DNA of 64,000 bases from Allosaccharopolyspora coralli (GTDB lineage Bacteria; Actinomycetota; Actinomycetes; Mycobacteriales; Pseudonocardiaceae): positions 1,364,001 to 1,428,000 of the forward strand of contig NZ_CP045929.1 of assembly GCF_009664835.1 (NCBI RefSeq). Direction: 5' to 3'. The first letter of the stretch is position 1. Each line of letters starts with the position of its first letter. The notes beneath the pieces are model-generated. The model was not told where the DNA came from. It ran no database searches and saw only the letters and a program-made list of their open reading frames with translations. The translations under genes and the position numbers were made by a program. Below are positions 35,763 through 45,700 of the stretch, in pieces.

Positions 35763-37262
35763 ATGACCAAGGAGCTGGAGCACTTCATCGGCGGCCGGCG
35801 CGTGGCGGGAACGTCCGGCGCTCACGGTGACGTGTTCGATCCCAACACGGGTGCGGTGCAGGCCAGGGTGCCGCTCGCCTCCGCCGACGAGGTCGCGGCT
35901 GCCGTGGCCGACGCCGAGCAGGCGCAGCGTGACTGGGCGCAGCAGAACCCGCAGAAGCGTGCCCGCGTGCTCATGAAGTTTCTGGAGCTGGTCAACGGGG
36001 AAATGGACTCGCTCGCCCGGCTGTTGGCCAGCGAGCACGGCAAGACCGTGCCCGACGCCAAGGGCGACATTCAGCGCGGCCTCGAGGTCGTGGAGTTCGC
36101 CTGCGGCATTCCGCACCTGCTCAAGGGGGAGTACACCGAGAACGCGGGCACCGGCATCGACGTGTACTCGATGCGGCAGCCCCTCGGCGTGGTCGCCGGG
36201 ATCACCCCGTTCAACTTCCCCGCGATGATCCCGCTGTGGAAGGCGGCCCCGGCGATCGCCTGCGGCAACTCCTTCGTCCTCAAGCCCTCCGAGCGCGACC
36301 CCTCCGTGCCGATGCGGCTGGCCGAGCTGTTCATCGAGGCCGGTCTGCCGCCGGGCGTGTTCAACGTCGTCAACGGCGACAAGACCGCGGTCGACGCGGT
36401 GCTCACCGACCCGCGCATCCAGGCGGTGGGCTTCGTCGGCTCGTCCGCGATCGCCGAGTACATCTACACCACGTGCGCCCAGTACGGAAAGCGTGCGCAG
36501 TGCTTTGGCGGCGCGAAGAACCACATGATCATCATGCCGGACGCGGACCTCGACCAGGCGGCCGACGCACTCATCGGTGCCGGCTACGGTTCGGCGGGCG
36601 AGCGCTGCATGGCGATCTCGGTGGCCGTTCCGGTGGGTGAGGCCACCGCCGACGCCCTCGTCGAGAAGCTCGTCAAGAAGGTCAACGACCTGCGGATCGG
36701 GACCAGCTACGACGAGGCTGCCGACTTCGGCCCGCTGGTGACCGCCGAGGCCCGCCAACGCGTCCTCGACTACATCGGCAAGGGCGTCGACGAAGGGGCG
36801 GAGCTGCTCGTCGACGGCCGCGAGTTCACGATGGCCGGGCACGAGGACGGCTTCTTCCTCGGCGGCTGCCTGTTCGACCGGGTCACCCCGGACATGACGA
36901 TCTACCGGGAAGAGATCTTCGGTCCGGTGCTCTCGGTGGTGCGTGCCGCCGACTACGAGCAGGCACTGCGTCTGCCCAGCGAACACGAGTACGGCAACGG
37001 TGTCGCGATCTTCACGCGGGACGGGGACGCCGCGCGGGAGTTCACCTCTCGCGTCAACACCGGCATGGTCGGCGTCAACGTGCCGATCCCGGTCCCGATC
37101 GCGTACCACACGTTCGGCGGCTGGAAGCGGTCCGGATTCGGCGACCTCAACCAGCACGGGCCGGACTCGGTGAAGTTCTACACCGCCACCAAGACCGTCA
37201 CCTCGCGCTGGCCGTCCGGCGTCAAGGAAGGCGCCAGCTTCACCATTCCGACGATGAACTGA
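35763..37262 (+). CDS. mmsA: Methylmalonate-semialdehyde dehydrogenase (CoA-acylating)
   Basis: The 499-residue ALDH-superfamily enzyme converts (methyl)malonate semialdehyde and CoA to propionyl-CoA or acetyl-CoA with CO2 release, the final step of valine catabolism. The family features are ITPFNFPAMIPLW, the catalytic C282 in GSAGERCMAISV, and the KRAQCFGGAKNH segment specific to MmsA in place of the LELGGK of ordinary ALDHs. It is followed by the other valine genes on the same strand, with a hairpin between mmsA and the acyl-CoA dehydrogenase gene. Confidence 0.95.
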   Translation: MTKELEHFIGGRRVAGTSGAHGDVFDPNTGAVQARVPLASADEVAAAVADAEQAQRDWAQQNPQKRARVLMKFLELVNGEMDSLARLLASEHGKTVPDAKGDIQRGLEVVEFACGIPHLLKGEYTENAGTGIDVYSMRQPLGVVAGITPFNFPAMIPLWKAAPAIACGNSFVLKPSERDPSVPMRLAELFIEAGLPPGVFNVVNGDKTAVDAVLTDPRIQAVGFVGSSAIAEYIYTTCAQYGKRAQCFGGAKNHMIIMPDADLDQAADALIGAGYGSAGERCMAISVAVPVGEATADALVEKLVKKVNDLRIGTSYDEAADFGPLVTAEARQRVLDYIGKGVDEGAELLVDGREFTMAGHEDGFFLGGCLFDRVTPDMTIYREEIFGPVLSVVRAADYEQALRLPSEHEYGNGVAIFTRDGDAAREFTSRVNTGMVGVNVPIPVPIAYHTFGGWKRSGFGDLNQHGPDSVKFYTATKTVTSRWPSGVKEGASFTIPTMN

Positions 37263-37265
37263 CCG

Positions 37266-37300
37266 CGCGTCGGGCGGGTACAAGGTGCCCGCCCTACGCG
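37266..37300 (+). terminator. Hairpin between mmsA and the acyl-CoA dehydrogenase gene
   Basis: CGCGT...ACGCG outer pairs enclose GGGCGGG (37272-37278) and CCCGCCC (37288-37294) around a 9-base loop, starting 4 bases after the mmsA stop. It could be a terminator or a partial attenuator, since the downstream genes of the same pathway continue on the strand. Confidence 0.45.
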
Positions 37301-37383
37301 ACGGTCACCGGATCGACCGGGCGTGTGGAGACCCCATCGGCCCGGCACAACCCCGAGCGATCCTCCGGGGGGAGGGAGACACC

Positions 37384-38550
37384 GTGTCCGTCGCAGCACC
37401 CGAAGTTCTCTCACCGTTCGCGCTCACCGAGGACCAGAGTGCGATCCGTGAGACCGCACTGGAGTTCGCCGCCGAACAGCTCGCGCCGCACGCCGTCGCG
37501 TGGGACCAGGACAAGCACTTCCCGGCCGACGTCCTCCGCGAGGCGGGCAAGCTCGGCATCGGGGGTATCTGCGTCGCCGAAGACGTCGGCGGCTCCGGGC
37601 TGAGCAGGTTCGAATCGAGCCTGATCTACGAGGCCCTGGCCACTGGGTGTCCCTCGATCGCGGCCTACATCTCGATCCACAACATGGTCGCGGGCATGAT
37701 CGACAAGTTCGGCGACGACGCGCAGCGTGCGCGGTGGTTGCCGAGCCTGTGCTCGTTCGAGACCTTCGGCAGCTACTGCCTCACCGAACCCGACGCGGGC
37801 TCGGACGCGGGGTCGCTGCAGACCACCGCGGTGCGCGACGGTGACGACTACGTGCTGACCGGTGTCAAACAGTTCATCTCCGGGGGCGGGCACTCCGACA
37901 TCTACGTCGTCATGGCGCGCACCGGGGAGCCCGGCGCCGGCGGCATCTCGACGTTCGTCGTCGAGGGACGGCCGGAGGGACTCTCCTTCGGGGCGAACGA
38001 GAAGAAGATGGGCTGGAACGCCCAACCCACCCGTCAGGTTCTGTTCGACGGGGTCCGGGTGCCCGCAGCCAACCGGCTCGGGGACGAGGGAATCGGCTTC
38101 AAGATCGCCATGACCGGTCTGGACGGGGGTCGGCTCGGGATCGGGTCCTGCTCGCTCGGCGGCGCGCAGGCCGCGCTGGACCAGAGCCTCGCCTACGTGC
38201 GGGAACGGACCCAGTTCGGGACGAGCCTGAGCACATTTCAGGCCGTGCAGTTCACGCTCGCCGACATGGCCACCGAACTGGAAGCGGCGCGCGGGATGCT
38301 CTGGCGCGCGGCATGGGCCCTGGACACGCGTGATCCGCAGGCCACGCAGCTGTGCGCGATGGCGAAGCGGTTCGCCACCGACACGGGTTTCCGCGTGGCC
38401 AACGAAGCACTTCAGATCCACGGAGGATACGGATACCTTGCCGAGTACGGACTGGAGAAGATCGTCCGTGACCTGCGGGTGCACCAGATCCTGGAGGGAA
38501 CGAACGAGATCATGCGGCTGATCGTCGCGCGTGGTCTGCTCGGGGGCTGA
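37384..38550 (+). CDS. Acyl-CoA dehydrogenase, probably isobutyryl-CoA dehydrogenase
   Basis: A 388-residue flavoprotein of the acyl-CoA dehydrogenase fold: the FAD segment YCLTEPDAGSDAGSL, the VKQFISGGGHSDIYVVMART strand region and the C-terminal IHGGYGYLAEYGLEKIVRDL with the QILEGTNEIMR signature. GTG 37384 is preceded by a strong GGGAGGGAG site. Its place in a valine-degradation set (mmsA, 3-hydroxyisobutyryl-CoA hydrolase, mmsB) argues for isobutyryl-CoA as substrate; short branched-chain alternatives remain possible. Electrons would go to ETF, which is not encoded here. Confidence 0.88.
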   Translation: MSVAAPEVLSPFALTEDQSAIRETALEFAAEQLAPHAVAWDQDKHFPADVLREAGKLGIGGICVAEDVGGSGLSRFESSLIYEALATGCPSIAAYISIHNMVAGMIDKFGDDAQRARWLPSLCSFETFGSYCLTEPDAGSDAGSLQTTAVRDGDDYVLTGVKQFISGGGHSDIYVVMARTGEPGAGGISTFVVEGRPEGLSFGANEKKMGWNAQPTRQVLFDGVRVPAANRLGDEGIGFKIAMTGLDGGRLGIGSCSLGGAQAALDQSLAYVRERTQFGTSLSTFQAVQFTLADMATELEAARGMLWRAAWALDTRDPQATQLCAMAKRFATDTGFRVANEALQIHGGYGYLAEYGLEKIVRDLRVHQILEGTNEIMRLIVARGLLGG

Positions 38551-38632
38551 TCGCTACGCTCATGAGCGACCACGCCGGTGAGCACCACGTCTCCACCGGG
38601 AACGTTTCTGCACGACACGGGAGTCGCCCACG

Positions 38633-39694
38633 ATGACCTCGGATTCCGCCACGGAACCGGAAGTTCTGATCAGCGAGCAGGGATCGCTGGCCCGGATCAC
38701 CCTGAACCGCCCGAAAGCGCTGAACTCGCTCACTCTCGGCATGGTGCGCAGTATCACGGCCGCGTTGCACGACTGGCGCGAGGCCGAGCACATCACCACC
38801 GTGCTGATCGACGGGGCGGGAGAGAAAGGCCTGTGTGCCGGCGGCGACATCCGTGCCATCCACGACGCGGCGAAAGCCGGGGACAACGCGACCATCGAGG
38901 CGTTCTGGTCGGAGGAGTACCGGCTCAACGCGATGCTGCCGCGGTACCCGAAGCCGATCGTGGCGTTCATGGACGGCATCACCATGGGCGGCGGTGTCGG
39001 AATCTCCGCGCACGTCTCGCACCGGGTCGTCACCGAACGGACCAAGATCGGGATGCCGGAGGTGGGCATCGGGTTCCTCCCCGACGTCGGCGGCACGTAT
39101 CTGCTCTCGCACACGGTGGGCAAGGTCGGCGCCCATATGGCGCTGACCGGTACGCCGGTCGGTGCCGGTGACGCGCTCTACGCCGGGCTGGCCGACCACT
39201 ACATGCCGAGCGAGAAGCTGCCCGAGCTGGTGACGGCGCTTTCGTCCGGGCCGGTGGACGACGCCCTGGCGAAGCTCGTCGAGCCGGGGCCGGAGGCGCC
39301 GCTGAGCGCACACCGCGGCTGGATCGACGACGCTTATTCCGCGGACACCGTGGAGGGGCTCGTGCAGCGGCTCGATCAGACGCCGCACGACGAGGCTGTC
39401 GCAGCTGCCGAGACGATCCGAACGAAGTCACCGACCTCGCTGAAGGTGACGCTGCGGGCCCTGCGAGAGGCCCGCGCGTTCACGCTCGAAGAGGCGCTGA
39501 ACCAGGAGTACCGGCTCGCGTTGCGCTGCGCGTGGATCGGCGACCTGGTCGAGGGGGTGCGCGCGACACTCGTGGACAAGGACCGCAACCCGCAGTGGTC
39601 GCCGGGTTCGCTGGACGAGGTCGACTCGACACGGGTGGACGCGTTCTTCGCGCCGCTCGGCGAAGGTGAACTCGGTCTGAGACCGCACACCTGA
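38633..39694 (+). CDS. 3-hydroxyisobutyryl-CoA hydrolase (enoyl-CoA hydratase/isomerase family)
   Basis: At 353 residues this is longer than an ordinary crotonase and matches the HIBCH subgroup. The oxyanion segment is KGLCAGGDIRAIHDAAK, the second is FMDGITMGGGVGISAHVSHR, the catalytic acidic stretch is MPEVGIGFLPDVGGTY, and there is a long C-terminal extension. It releases free 3-hydroxyisobutyrate for MmsB. The conserved crotonase hydratase step of the valine pathway (methacrylyl-CoA hydration) may be done by another crotonase such as the one at 41912-42685. The ATG at 38633 is preceded only by a weak GGGAG. Confidence 0.88.
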   Translation: MTSDSATEPEVLISEQGSLARITLNRPKALNSLTLGMVRSITAALHDWREAEHITTVLIDGAGEKGLCAGGDIRAIHDAAKAGDNATIEAFWSEEYRLNAMLPRYPKPIVAFMDGITMGGGVGISAHVSHRVVTERTKIGMPEVGIGFLPDVGGTYLLSHTVGKVGAHMALTGTPVGAGDALYAGLADHYMPSEKLPELVTALSSGPVDDALAKLVEPGPEAPLSAHRGWIDDAYSADTVEGLVQRLDQTPHDEAVAAAETIRTKSPTSLKVTLRALREARAFTLEEALNQEYRLALRCAWIGDLVEGVRATLVDKDRNPQWSPGSLDEVDSTRVDAFFAPLGEGELGLRPHT

Positions 39695-39778
39695 CCGGCG
39701 AACACTCCGGACGACCGTCGCACCGGCACACACCGGACGTACTCACGCACGTCCGCTCCGACGAAGGGAAACACGACA

Positions 39779-40669
39779 ATGGCTGTCATCGGCTTCATCG
39801 GATTGGGCCACATGGGTGGTCCGATGTCGGCGAACCTCGTGAAGTCCGGTCACACCGTGCAGGGTTTCGACCTGGCGCCCGCCGCGTTGGAGTCCGCGGC
39901 CGGCCAGGGCGTCACCGTGGTCGACTCGGTCGCCGCCGCCTGCCGCGACGCCGATGCGGTGATCACGATGCTGCCCAGCGGTAAGCATCTTCTCGACTGC
40001 TACGGCAGTGAGGACGGGGTGCTCGCGTCCGCCGCCGACGGAGCGTTGCTCGTCGACTCCTCGACCGTCGACGTCGCGGATGCCCGGAAGGCGCACGAAC
40101 TCGCCGGCGAGGCCGGGTTCCGCTCCGTCGACGCCCCTGTCTCGGGCGGCACCGCCGGCGCGGTGGCCGGGACGCTGACGTTCATGGTCGGCGGCACCGA
40201 GGACGCGTTCCGGCTGGCGGAAACAGTGCTGGAGCCGATGGCCCGCAAGGTCATCCACTGCGGTGCAGGCGGCAACGGTCAGGTCACCAAGATGTGCAAC
40301 AACCTCATCCTCGGCGCCTCGATGCTCGCCGTGAGCGAGGCGTTCGTCCTCGGCGAGAAGCTCGGCCTGTCCCACGAAGCGCTCTACGACGTCGCCTCCG
40401 TGTCCACCGGACAGTGCTGGTCGCTGACCACGAACTGCCCTGTTCCGGACATGGTGGAGACCAGCCGGGCCAACCACGACTACGAGCCAGGGTTCTCGTC
40501 CGCGCTGATGCTCAAGGACCTCCGGCTGGCCGAGTCTGCGGCGGAACAGAGCGGCACCGACACCGCCATCGGTCGTCTGGCCACCGAGCTGTACCAGCGG
40601 TTCAACGACGAGGGCGGCGGCGCCAAGGACTTCTCCGCGATCATCCACTCCGTCCGCGACCAGTCCTGA
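39779..40669 (+). CDS. mmsB: 3-hydroxyisobutyrate dehydrogenase
   Basis: The 296-residue NAD-dependent beta-hydroxyacid dehydrogenase oxidises 3-hydroxyisobutyrate to methylmalonate semialdehyde, the MmsA substrate. Family motifs are IGFIGLGHMGGPMSANLVKSGH (nucleotide binding, first 22 residues), VDAPVSGGTAGAVAGTL (substrate) and the catalytic lysine in GNGQVTKMCNNLI. GAAGGGAAA lies just before the ATG. It closes the valine set; a hairpin overlaps its stop. Confidence 0.94.
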   Translation: MAVIGFIGLGHMGGPMSANLVKSGHTVQGFDLAPAALESAAGQGVTVVDSVAAACRDADAVITMLPSGKHLLDCYGSEDGVLASAADGALLVDSSTVDVADARKAHELAGEAGFRSVDAPVSGGTAGAVAGTLTFMVGGTEDAFRLAETVLEPMARKVIHCGAGGNGQVTKMCNNLILGASMLAVSEAFVLGEKLGLSHEALYDVASVSTGQCWSLTTNCPVPDMVETSRANHDYEPGFSSALMLKDLRLAESAAEQSGTDTAIGRLATELYQRFNDEGGGAKDFSAIIHSVRDQS

Positions 40670-40679
40670 GCTCGTCAGG
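40665..40679 (+). terminator. Hairpin at the mmsB stop codon
   Basis: CCTGA-GCTCG-TCAGG begins within the last codons of mmsB; its 15 bases are identical to the core of the pcaJ/FMO terminator (32595-32609). The 5-bp stem is short, so efficiency is doubtful. Confidence 0.4.
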
Positions 40680-40748
40680 GGCGCGCGGCCGTGCCCCTGC
40701 TTCGACCCGGACTTCCGGGGTCTGACAGGCGGCGTACGCTGGCCCCTC

Positions 40749-40997
40749 GTGATGGACTCGTTGTTCGAGCTGTGGGACGGCTTCGAGCTGTGGCTCGTCC
40801 AGCTGCCGTATCCGCTGCTGGTGACGCTGGTGCTCGTGGTGCTGGTGCCCACGGCCTGGGCCGTGTCGAGGCTGCTCGACCACGGCGTCGACATCATCGC
40901 CGCCCGGCTCAGCCGTGAGCCGGGCGCCGACCCGCCGCTGCGCAGTGCGGATGTGCCGATCTCGGGCGCGACGGCCGACCGAGAGGCGTCCGAGTGA
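40749..40997 (+). CDS. Small single-pass membrane protein, unknown function
   Basis: An 82-residue protein with one hydrophobic segment (LPYPLLVTLVLVVLVPTAWA, about residues 20-39) and a polar C-terminal tail. No family is recognised. TACGCT (40735-40740) lies 8 bases before the GTG, giving a leaderless start; ATG 40752 is an alternative. Its stop overlaps the RNase start by four bases, so it is the first gene of a small operon with the secreted RNase and barstar. A role in membrane insertion or export of the RNase is possible but speculative. Confidence 0.7.
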   Translation: MMDSLFELWDGFELWLVQLPYPLLVTLVLVVLVPTAWAVSRLLDHGVDIIAARLSREPGADPPLRSADVPISGATADREASE

Positions 40998-41416
40998 CGT
41001 CGCGATTGCGCATCACGGTCGCGCTCGTCGGGATGATCGTGCTCGTGCTGGGCGGGTGGCTGGTCCGGGAGGCGACCGACGTGGCCGCGCCCGGCGACGC
41101 CTCGGGGCGAGTCCCCGGCGTCGAGTCGGGTCTGCCGGTGGAGCCGCTGTCCTCGCTACCCCCGGAGGCCGAGGACACCTGGCGTCTGGTGGAATCCGAC
41201 GGCCCGTTCCCGTATCCCGACCGCGACGGAAGTGTGTTCGGCAATCGCGAGCAACTCTTGCCGGAGCGTCCGCGTGGTTACTACCAGGAGTACACGGTGC
41301 CCACCCCGGCCGAATCCGACCGAGGAGCGCGACGCCTCGTCACCGGTGACGGTGCCGAGGTGTACTACACCGCCGACCACTACGACTCGTTCGTGGTCGT
41401 CGACGCAGACAACTGA
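40994..41416 (+). CDS. Membrane-anchored or secreted guanyl-specific ribonuclease (barnase/RNase Sa family)
   Basis: A 140-residue protein with a hydrophobic N-terminal segment (LRITVALVGMIVLVLGGWLV) that is either a signal anchor or signal peptide. The catalytic domain that follows matches microbial RNase N1/T1: GYYQEYTVPTP carries the general base E, RGARRLVTGDG the catalytic arginines, and YYTADHYDSF the general acid H. These align with E54, R65/R69 and H85 of RNase Sa. The domain is short but complete. Co-transcribed with a small membrane protein before it and followed by a barstar gene. Confidence 0.88.
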   Translation: MTSRLRITVALVGMIVLVLGGWLVREATDVAAPGDASGRVPGVESGLPVEPLSSLPPEAEDTWRLVESDGPFPYPDRDGSVFGNREQLLPERPRGYYQEYTVPTPAESDRGARRLVTGDGAEVYYTADHYDSFVVVDADN

Positions 41417-41500
41417 GGAACGCCGGACGGGTTGCTGGCGTGCAGCCCCGGCAACGGGCAATCTCGGAGTAGAAGGATGTTCGCAAGAAGGGAGACCGTC

Positions 41501-41869
41501 GTGAGCGACGGTGAGGTGTCTTCAGACGACGTCACGGCTCGGCAGGCGGCAGAGGACGTGGAACAGCGCGGCGCGACCGCGCACGTCCTCGACGGTTCGG
41601 ATCTGGTGAACAAGCGCACCACACTCGACGGCATCGCCGCTGTGCTGTCGTTCCCGGAGTGGGCGGGTCGCAACCTCGACGCCCTCTATGACTGCTTGAC
41701 GGACCTGTCCTGGCTGGACGAGGGCGAGCACGTGCTCATCTGGAGTGGGCACCGCAATCTCGCCGAGCACGACCCGAAGGCGTACCGGCGGATCAACGCG
41801 GTGCTCAAGGACGCCGAGCACAACCCGTGGTGCCGGCGCACCTTCACGTCGGTCCTGCCGCGCGACTGA
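41501..41869 (+). CDS. Barstar family RNase inhibitor
   Basis: The 122-residue protein carries the barstar core: VLDGSDLVNKRTTLDGIAAVL, then FPEWAGRNLDALYDCLTDLSW, the helix-loop that plugs the barnase active site, and a C-terminal VLIWSGHRNL strand. GTG 41501 has AAGAAGGGAG upstream and gives a normal N-terminus. It lies 84 bases after the RNase stop on the same strand. It should stay in the cytoplasm and neutralise RNase that fails to be exported. Confidence 0.88.
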   Translation: MSDGEVSSDDVTARQAAEDVEQRGATAHVLDGSDLVNKRTTLDGIAAVLSFPEWAGRNLDALYDCLTDLSWLDEGEHVLIWSGHRNLAEHDPKAYRRINAVLKDAEHNPWCRRTFTSVLPRD

Positions 41870-41911
41870 TCGATGGCGGGACGATTCCGCGCGGAACCGC
41901 CCCGCCCCGGC

Positions 41912-42685
41912 TCAGCCCTGCGGCACCCACGAGGGCTTGCGCTTCTCCCCGAACGCGCTGATACCTTCCTGGCCTTCCGAGCCTGCGAAGTGCTTCGCGG
42001 AGAGCTCGAGCATCGCGGCGAAGTCCTCGGACATCTCGGTCGGGCGTGGTTGGCGCAGCATCTCCTTGGTCGCGGCGAGTGCCGTCGGGCCACCCAACGC
42101 GAGCATGTCCGTGTAGCGCGCGGTCTCGGCGCCGAGCTGCTCGGCGGGGACGCTGGAGTTGAGCAGCCCGATCGTGACCGCACGGTCGGCGTCGAAGGTC
42201 TCGCCGGTGAGGAACAGTTCGTGCGCCGCGCGGGCGTGCAGGCGCGGCAGCACGGTCACCGAGATCACGGCGGGCACGACACCGATCCGGACCTCGCTGA
42301 AGGCGAAGGTGGCGGTGTCGGCGGCGACGGCGATGTCGCACGCGGAGACCAGGCCGATGCCGCCCGCCCGCGCGGGTCCGGCGAGGCAGGCGACGACCGG
42401 CTTGGGGCTCAACCACAACTGTTCGAGCAGCTCCGGAAGTTCTTGTACACCCTGGTCGCCGGAGCCGGCATCGCGGGATTCCTTGAGGTCCATGCCCGCA
42501 CAGAAGACGGTGCCGGTATGCGTGAGGACGACGACTCGTACCGCGTCGTCCTCGAACGAGTGGGTGAGGTGGTCGCGCAGTTCGCGGCGGAGCTGCCGGG
42601 ACAGCGCGTTGCGGTTGTGCGGCGAGTCGAGCGTGATGGTGGCGACGCCGTTGTCGACGGTCCGGTGCACGAGTTCTTCGGCCAT
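41912..42685 (-). CDS. Enoyl-CoA hydratase/isomerase family protein
   Basis: A 257-residue crotonase: TVFCAGMDLKES forms the first oxyanion loop and AGPARAGGIGLVSACDIAVAA the second, with FAFSEVRIGVVPAVIS carrying the catalytic acidic position. The ATG at 42685 is 7 bases after TACGGT (42698-42693, minus strand), so transcription is probably leaderless. Hairpin copy 5 lies immediately upstream and would overlap its -35 region. Substrate unknown; methacrylyl-CoA hydration in the nearby valine pathway is one option. Confidence 0.85.
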   Translation of the reverse strand: MAEELVHRTVDNGVATITLDSPHNRNALSRQLRRELRDHLTHSFEDDAVRVVVLTHTGTVFCAGMDLKESRDAGSGDQGVQELPELLEQLWLSPKPVVACLAGPARAGGIGLVSACDIAVAADTATFAFSEVRIGVVPAVISVTVLPRLHARAAHELFLTGETFDADRAVTIGLLNSSVPAEQLGAETARYTDMLALGGPTALAATKEMLRQPRPTEMSEDFAAMLELSAKHFAGSEGQEGISAFGEKRKPSWVPQG

Positions 42686-42703
42686 GACCGGCACCGTATC
42701 CCC

Positions 42704-42747
42704 GCGTGAGTCTTTTTGGTGGCTATAGCAACCAAAAAGACTCACGC
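42704..42747. repeat. 44-nt hairpin repeat, copy 5
   Basis: GCGTGAGTC...GACTCACGC: both arms have changed together compared with copies 1, 4 and 7 (GCC/GGC to GTC/GAC), keeping the pairing. It lies 18 bases after the stop of the 1199-aa gene and 18 bases before the ATG of the enoyl-CoA hydratase gene, both minus strand. Confidence 0.92.
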
Positions 42748-42765
42748 CGCCGGTGAGTCGCTCGC

Positions 42766-45700
42766 TCATGCGCGGTAATGCTTCGCCCAGTCCGGTGTCG
42801 CGTCGGCGGTGACTTCGTCGACCCGCAGGAAGTCCGTGGCGAGCTGCGTGGCGACCTCGCGGACTTCCAGCGCCTCGGTGAGCTCCTCGGGAACCGCATC
42901 GCAGCCGAGCGCCGCGCCGAGTACGGCACCGCAGACAGCGGCGGTGGCGGCACTGTTGCCGGAGTGCGTCGCTGCCAGCGCCACGCCTGCGGTGAAATCC
43001 TCCGGGTGCGAGAGTGCGGCGGCGAGCGCGATGCCCAGCGCCTCGGGCGCGGTCCATCCGGTGCCGAGCGAGGCGAGGGACTCAGGGGCTGCGGGACCGT
43101 CGCCGGTCGCTTCCAGCGCCGATCGCAACGCCTGCACGGTCGCCTCGGAGCCGTCACGGTTGTCCAGGTCCTCGACGACGGCCGCGACCGACTCTGCCAC
43201 GGAGGCACCCGAATCGAGCCCGTGCACGATGCCCGCGAGGGCGCCTGCGGGCAGGTATCCGTTCGAGTGCCCGTGGGTGACCACGGCGATCTCCGCACCG
43301 GAGGTCACCGCGTGCTTCACGTCGGCCGCGTGGAACCCGACCGTCGCTCCGCGTGCTGTCGCGATCGGCCCGTCGCCCTCGTTCGGTGGCGCGGTCAGTG
43401 TGGGGACACTCTGCTGGCTGGCGAGTGCGGCCAGCGTGGTCTCGTCCGGGAACCGTTGTCCTTGCTCGACGATCGCGGCGGCGAGCGGGCCCGTTGGCAG
43501 CGGGGTCGGGCAGGGCACACCCTGCGCGGCGAGCCAGTGGTGCAGGGTGAACTGCACGAGCGACGGCGCGTGGGCCGCGGTCTCCCGGGTGCGGGATCGG
43601 AGCGCGGTCCGGATGAGTCCGTCGAGGACGAACAGCGACTGTTGGGTGATGGCCGTCGTGGCACCGGTGCGGCCGAACGCCTCGGTGTACGTACGCGGGC
43701 CGTCGGGTCGGTCTTCGCGGATGTCGTGCAGCGCCGTGAACATCCACGGGGCGCCGAGGGCATCCCCGACCGCGCCTCCGAGCACCGCGCCGGTCAGTCG
43801 CTGGTCCCGGCTCACCGAGGGCGTCTCGTCGGCCGGTTCGACGGCGGTTTCGGACTCCGTGGCATCGGCGTCCGGGGCCTCGGCCGACCTCCCGGCACTG
43901 TCCTCGGTGAGCTCGCCGAGCAGCTGAGTGGCGCGCTCGGGTCCGAACGCTTCCTCCAGGAGCTTGCGCAGATCCTGCGAGCGGTCGGCTGAGGTGTCGG
44001 CGTCCGCGTCGCGGAACCGCCGCAAGGCCGTGATCAGACGGAACTCTTCGTCGGAGATCTCGTCTTCGGATGACGCGTCCTGTGCTTCCACGGTCGCGGC
44101 CGCGTCGTCCGGTATCGCGGTCTCGTCCGCCTCCGGTTCCGGTGCTCCTTCGGTGCCGGCGGCCGTCTCGACACCGGACACCGGCGCTGCTTCGGCAACG
44201 GGGGACTCACGCCCCGCGTCGTCGTCCTCGTCGGCAGTCACCGCTGTCGCAGCGACTCCGGCTACGGCAACGGCCCCGAGTGCTGCGGCTCCGGTGTCCG
44301 TGGTCCCGGTGGCCTCCTCCACCTCGGCCGTTGATCGCACGAGTGCCGACGAGTCGCTGTCCTCCGTGGGATCGGCTGAGGTGCTGTCGTTCGCCGAGTC
44401 CGGTGTGGACTCCACGGCGTCAGGGCCGGAGGTCGCCGCAGCACTCTGCTCTTCGGTGTCCGCAGTGGACTCCTGCGGCTCGGTAGCGGGCGACGGGCCC
44501 GGATCGGTCGCCGTGATCGGTTCGAGCACGTCCGGGAACTCCACACCGGAGGCGTTGCGAACGGTGGCGTAGCGGTGTGCCCAGTTCGCATCCTGCGGCG
44601 GCTTGGGCGAGAACTCCAGCAGTGCGTCGCGCACGAGTTCCTCGATCACGTCCCGGTACTGCAGGTCCCGCAGCCACACGCCGGGCAATCCTGCCGCTCC
44701 GTGCAGGGCACCGGAGAGGACGCCGCACAGCGTTCCGGTCGCGGCGCTCGGTCCCGAGTGATTCACGGCGATCAGCACCGCCTGGCCGATGCCGGACGCG
44801 CCGGCCGTCGCGGCTACGGCGATCGCGAGAGCCTGAGACCCGGTCTCGCCGGTGCCCAAGGCGTCGGTCAGGTCCCGCGAGCTCGGCGCGCCGTTCTCCG
44901 CCAGCTCCAGGGCGCTCCGCAACGCGGCGTCGCACTCGTCGTGACCGGAGAACGTCACCAGTACGGTCCGCGCCGCACGCACCGCGTCGTCGAGCGGCTG
45001 ACCACGAAGCAGGCCGTGCACGATCGCGGCCGCCGCCCCGGCCGCGAGGTGGTCGCCGGGATGGGGGCAGGTCAGCGCGGCATCACGCGAGGCGGTCTCG
45101 AAGACCTCGTGGAGGTCCTCCGACCACAACGCGACCACGCCCGCGCGCACCACTCCGTCCGGGCTCCGCAGGTCAGGGGGCGGGGATTCCGAGGCGGCGA
45201 AACGACGGGTGGCCGCGGTGATCGCGCACCCGGGGGCCTCGTCGCCGCTGAGTTCGGGCCGTTCCAGCAGCCAGCTGCCGGGTTCGGGATGCTGATCGGC
45301 GAGCGGTCCTGCCGCTTCGAGCCACGGCACCCCGCGCGAGTGCAACCAGCGCTGCAGCGCGAGTTGTTGCACGGGAAGCGGATTCTCCGTCGGCCACGAC
45401 CGCACCGTCGCATGCGCGCGGACCAGACCGTCCAGCGCGAACAACATCACCTGCATGTCGGTCGAGAACATGCCCGACTGCTCGCGGTCGTACTCGGTGA
45501 CGCCGGATTCGCCGCAGCGTTCCCGGATCTCGTCCAGGGGCAGGTGGGAGACCGGTGCGCCGAGTGCGTCGCCTGCCGCTGCCGCGAGCATCGACCCGAG
45601 CATGCGGGTGCGGAAGCGCGAATCGGTCGCCGGGGCGGCGTCGGCCGACTGCTCGGAGGACGTCACCGGCTCGCCAGCGTCGTCGGAACCGGCCTCTTGC

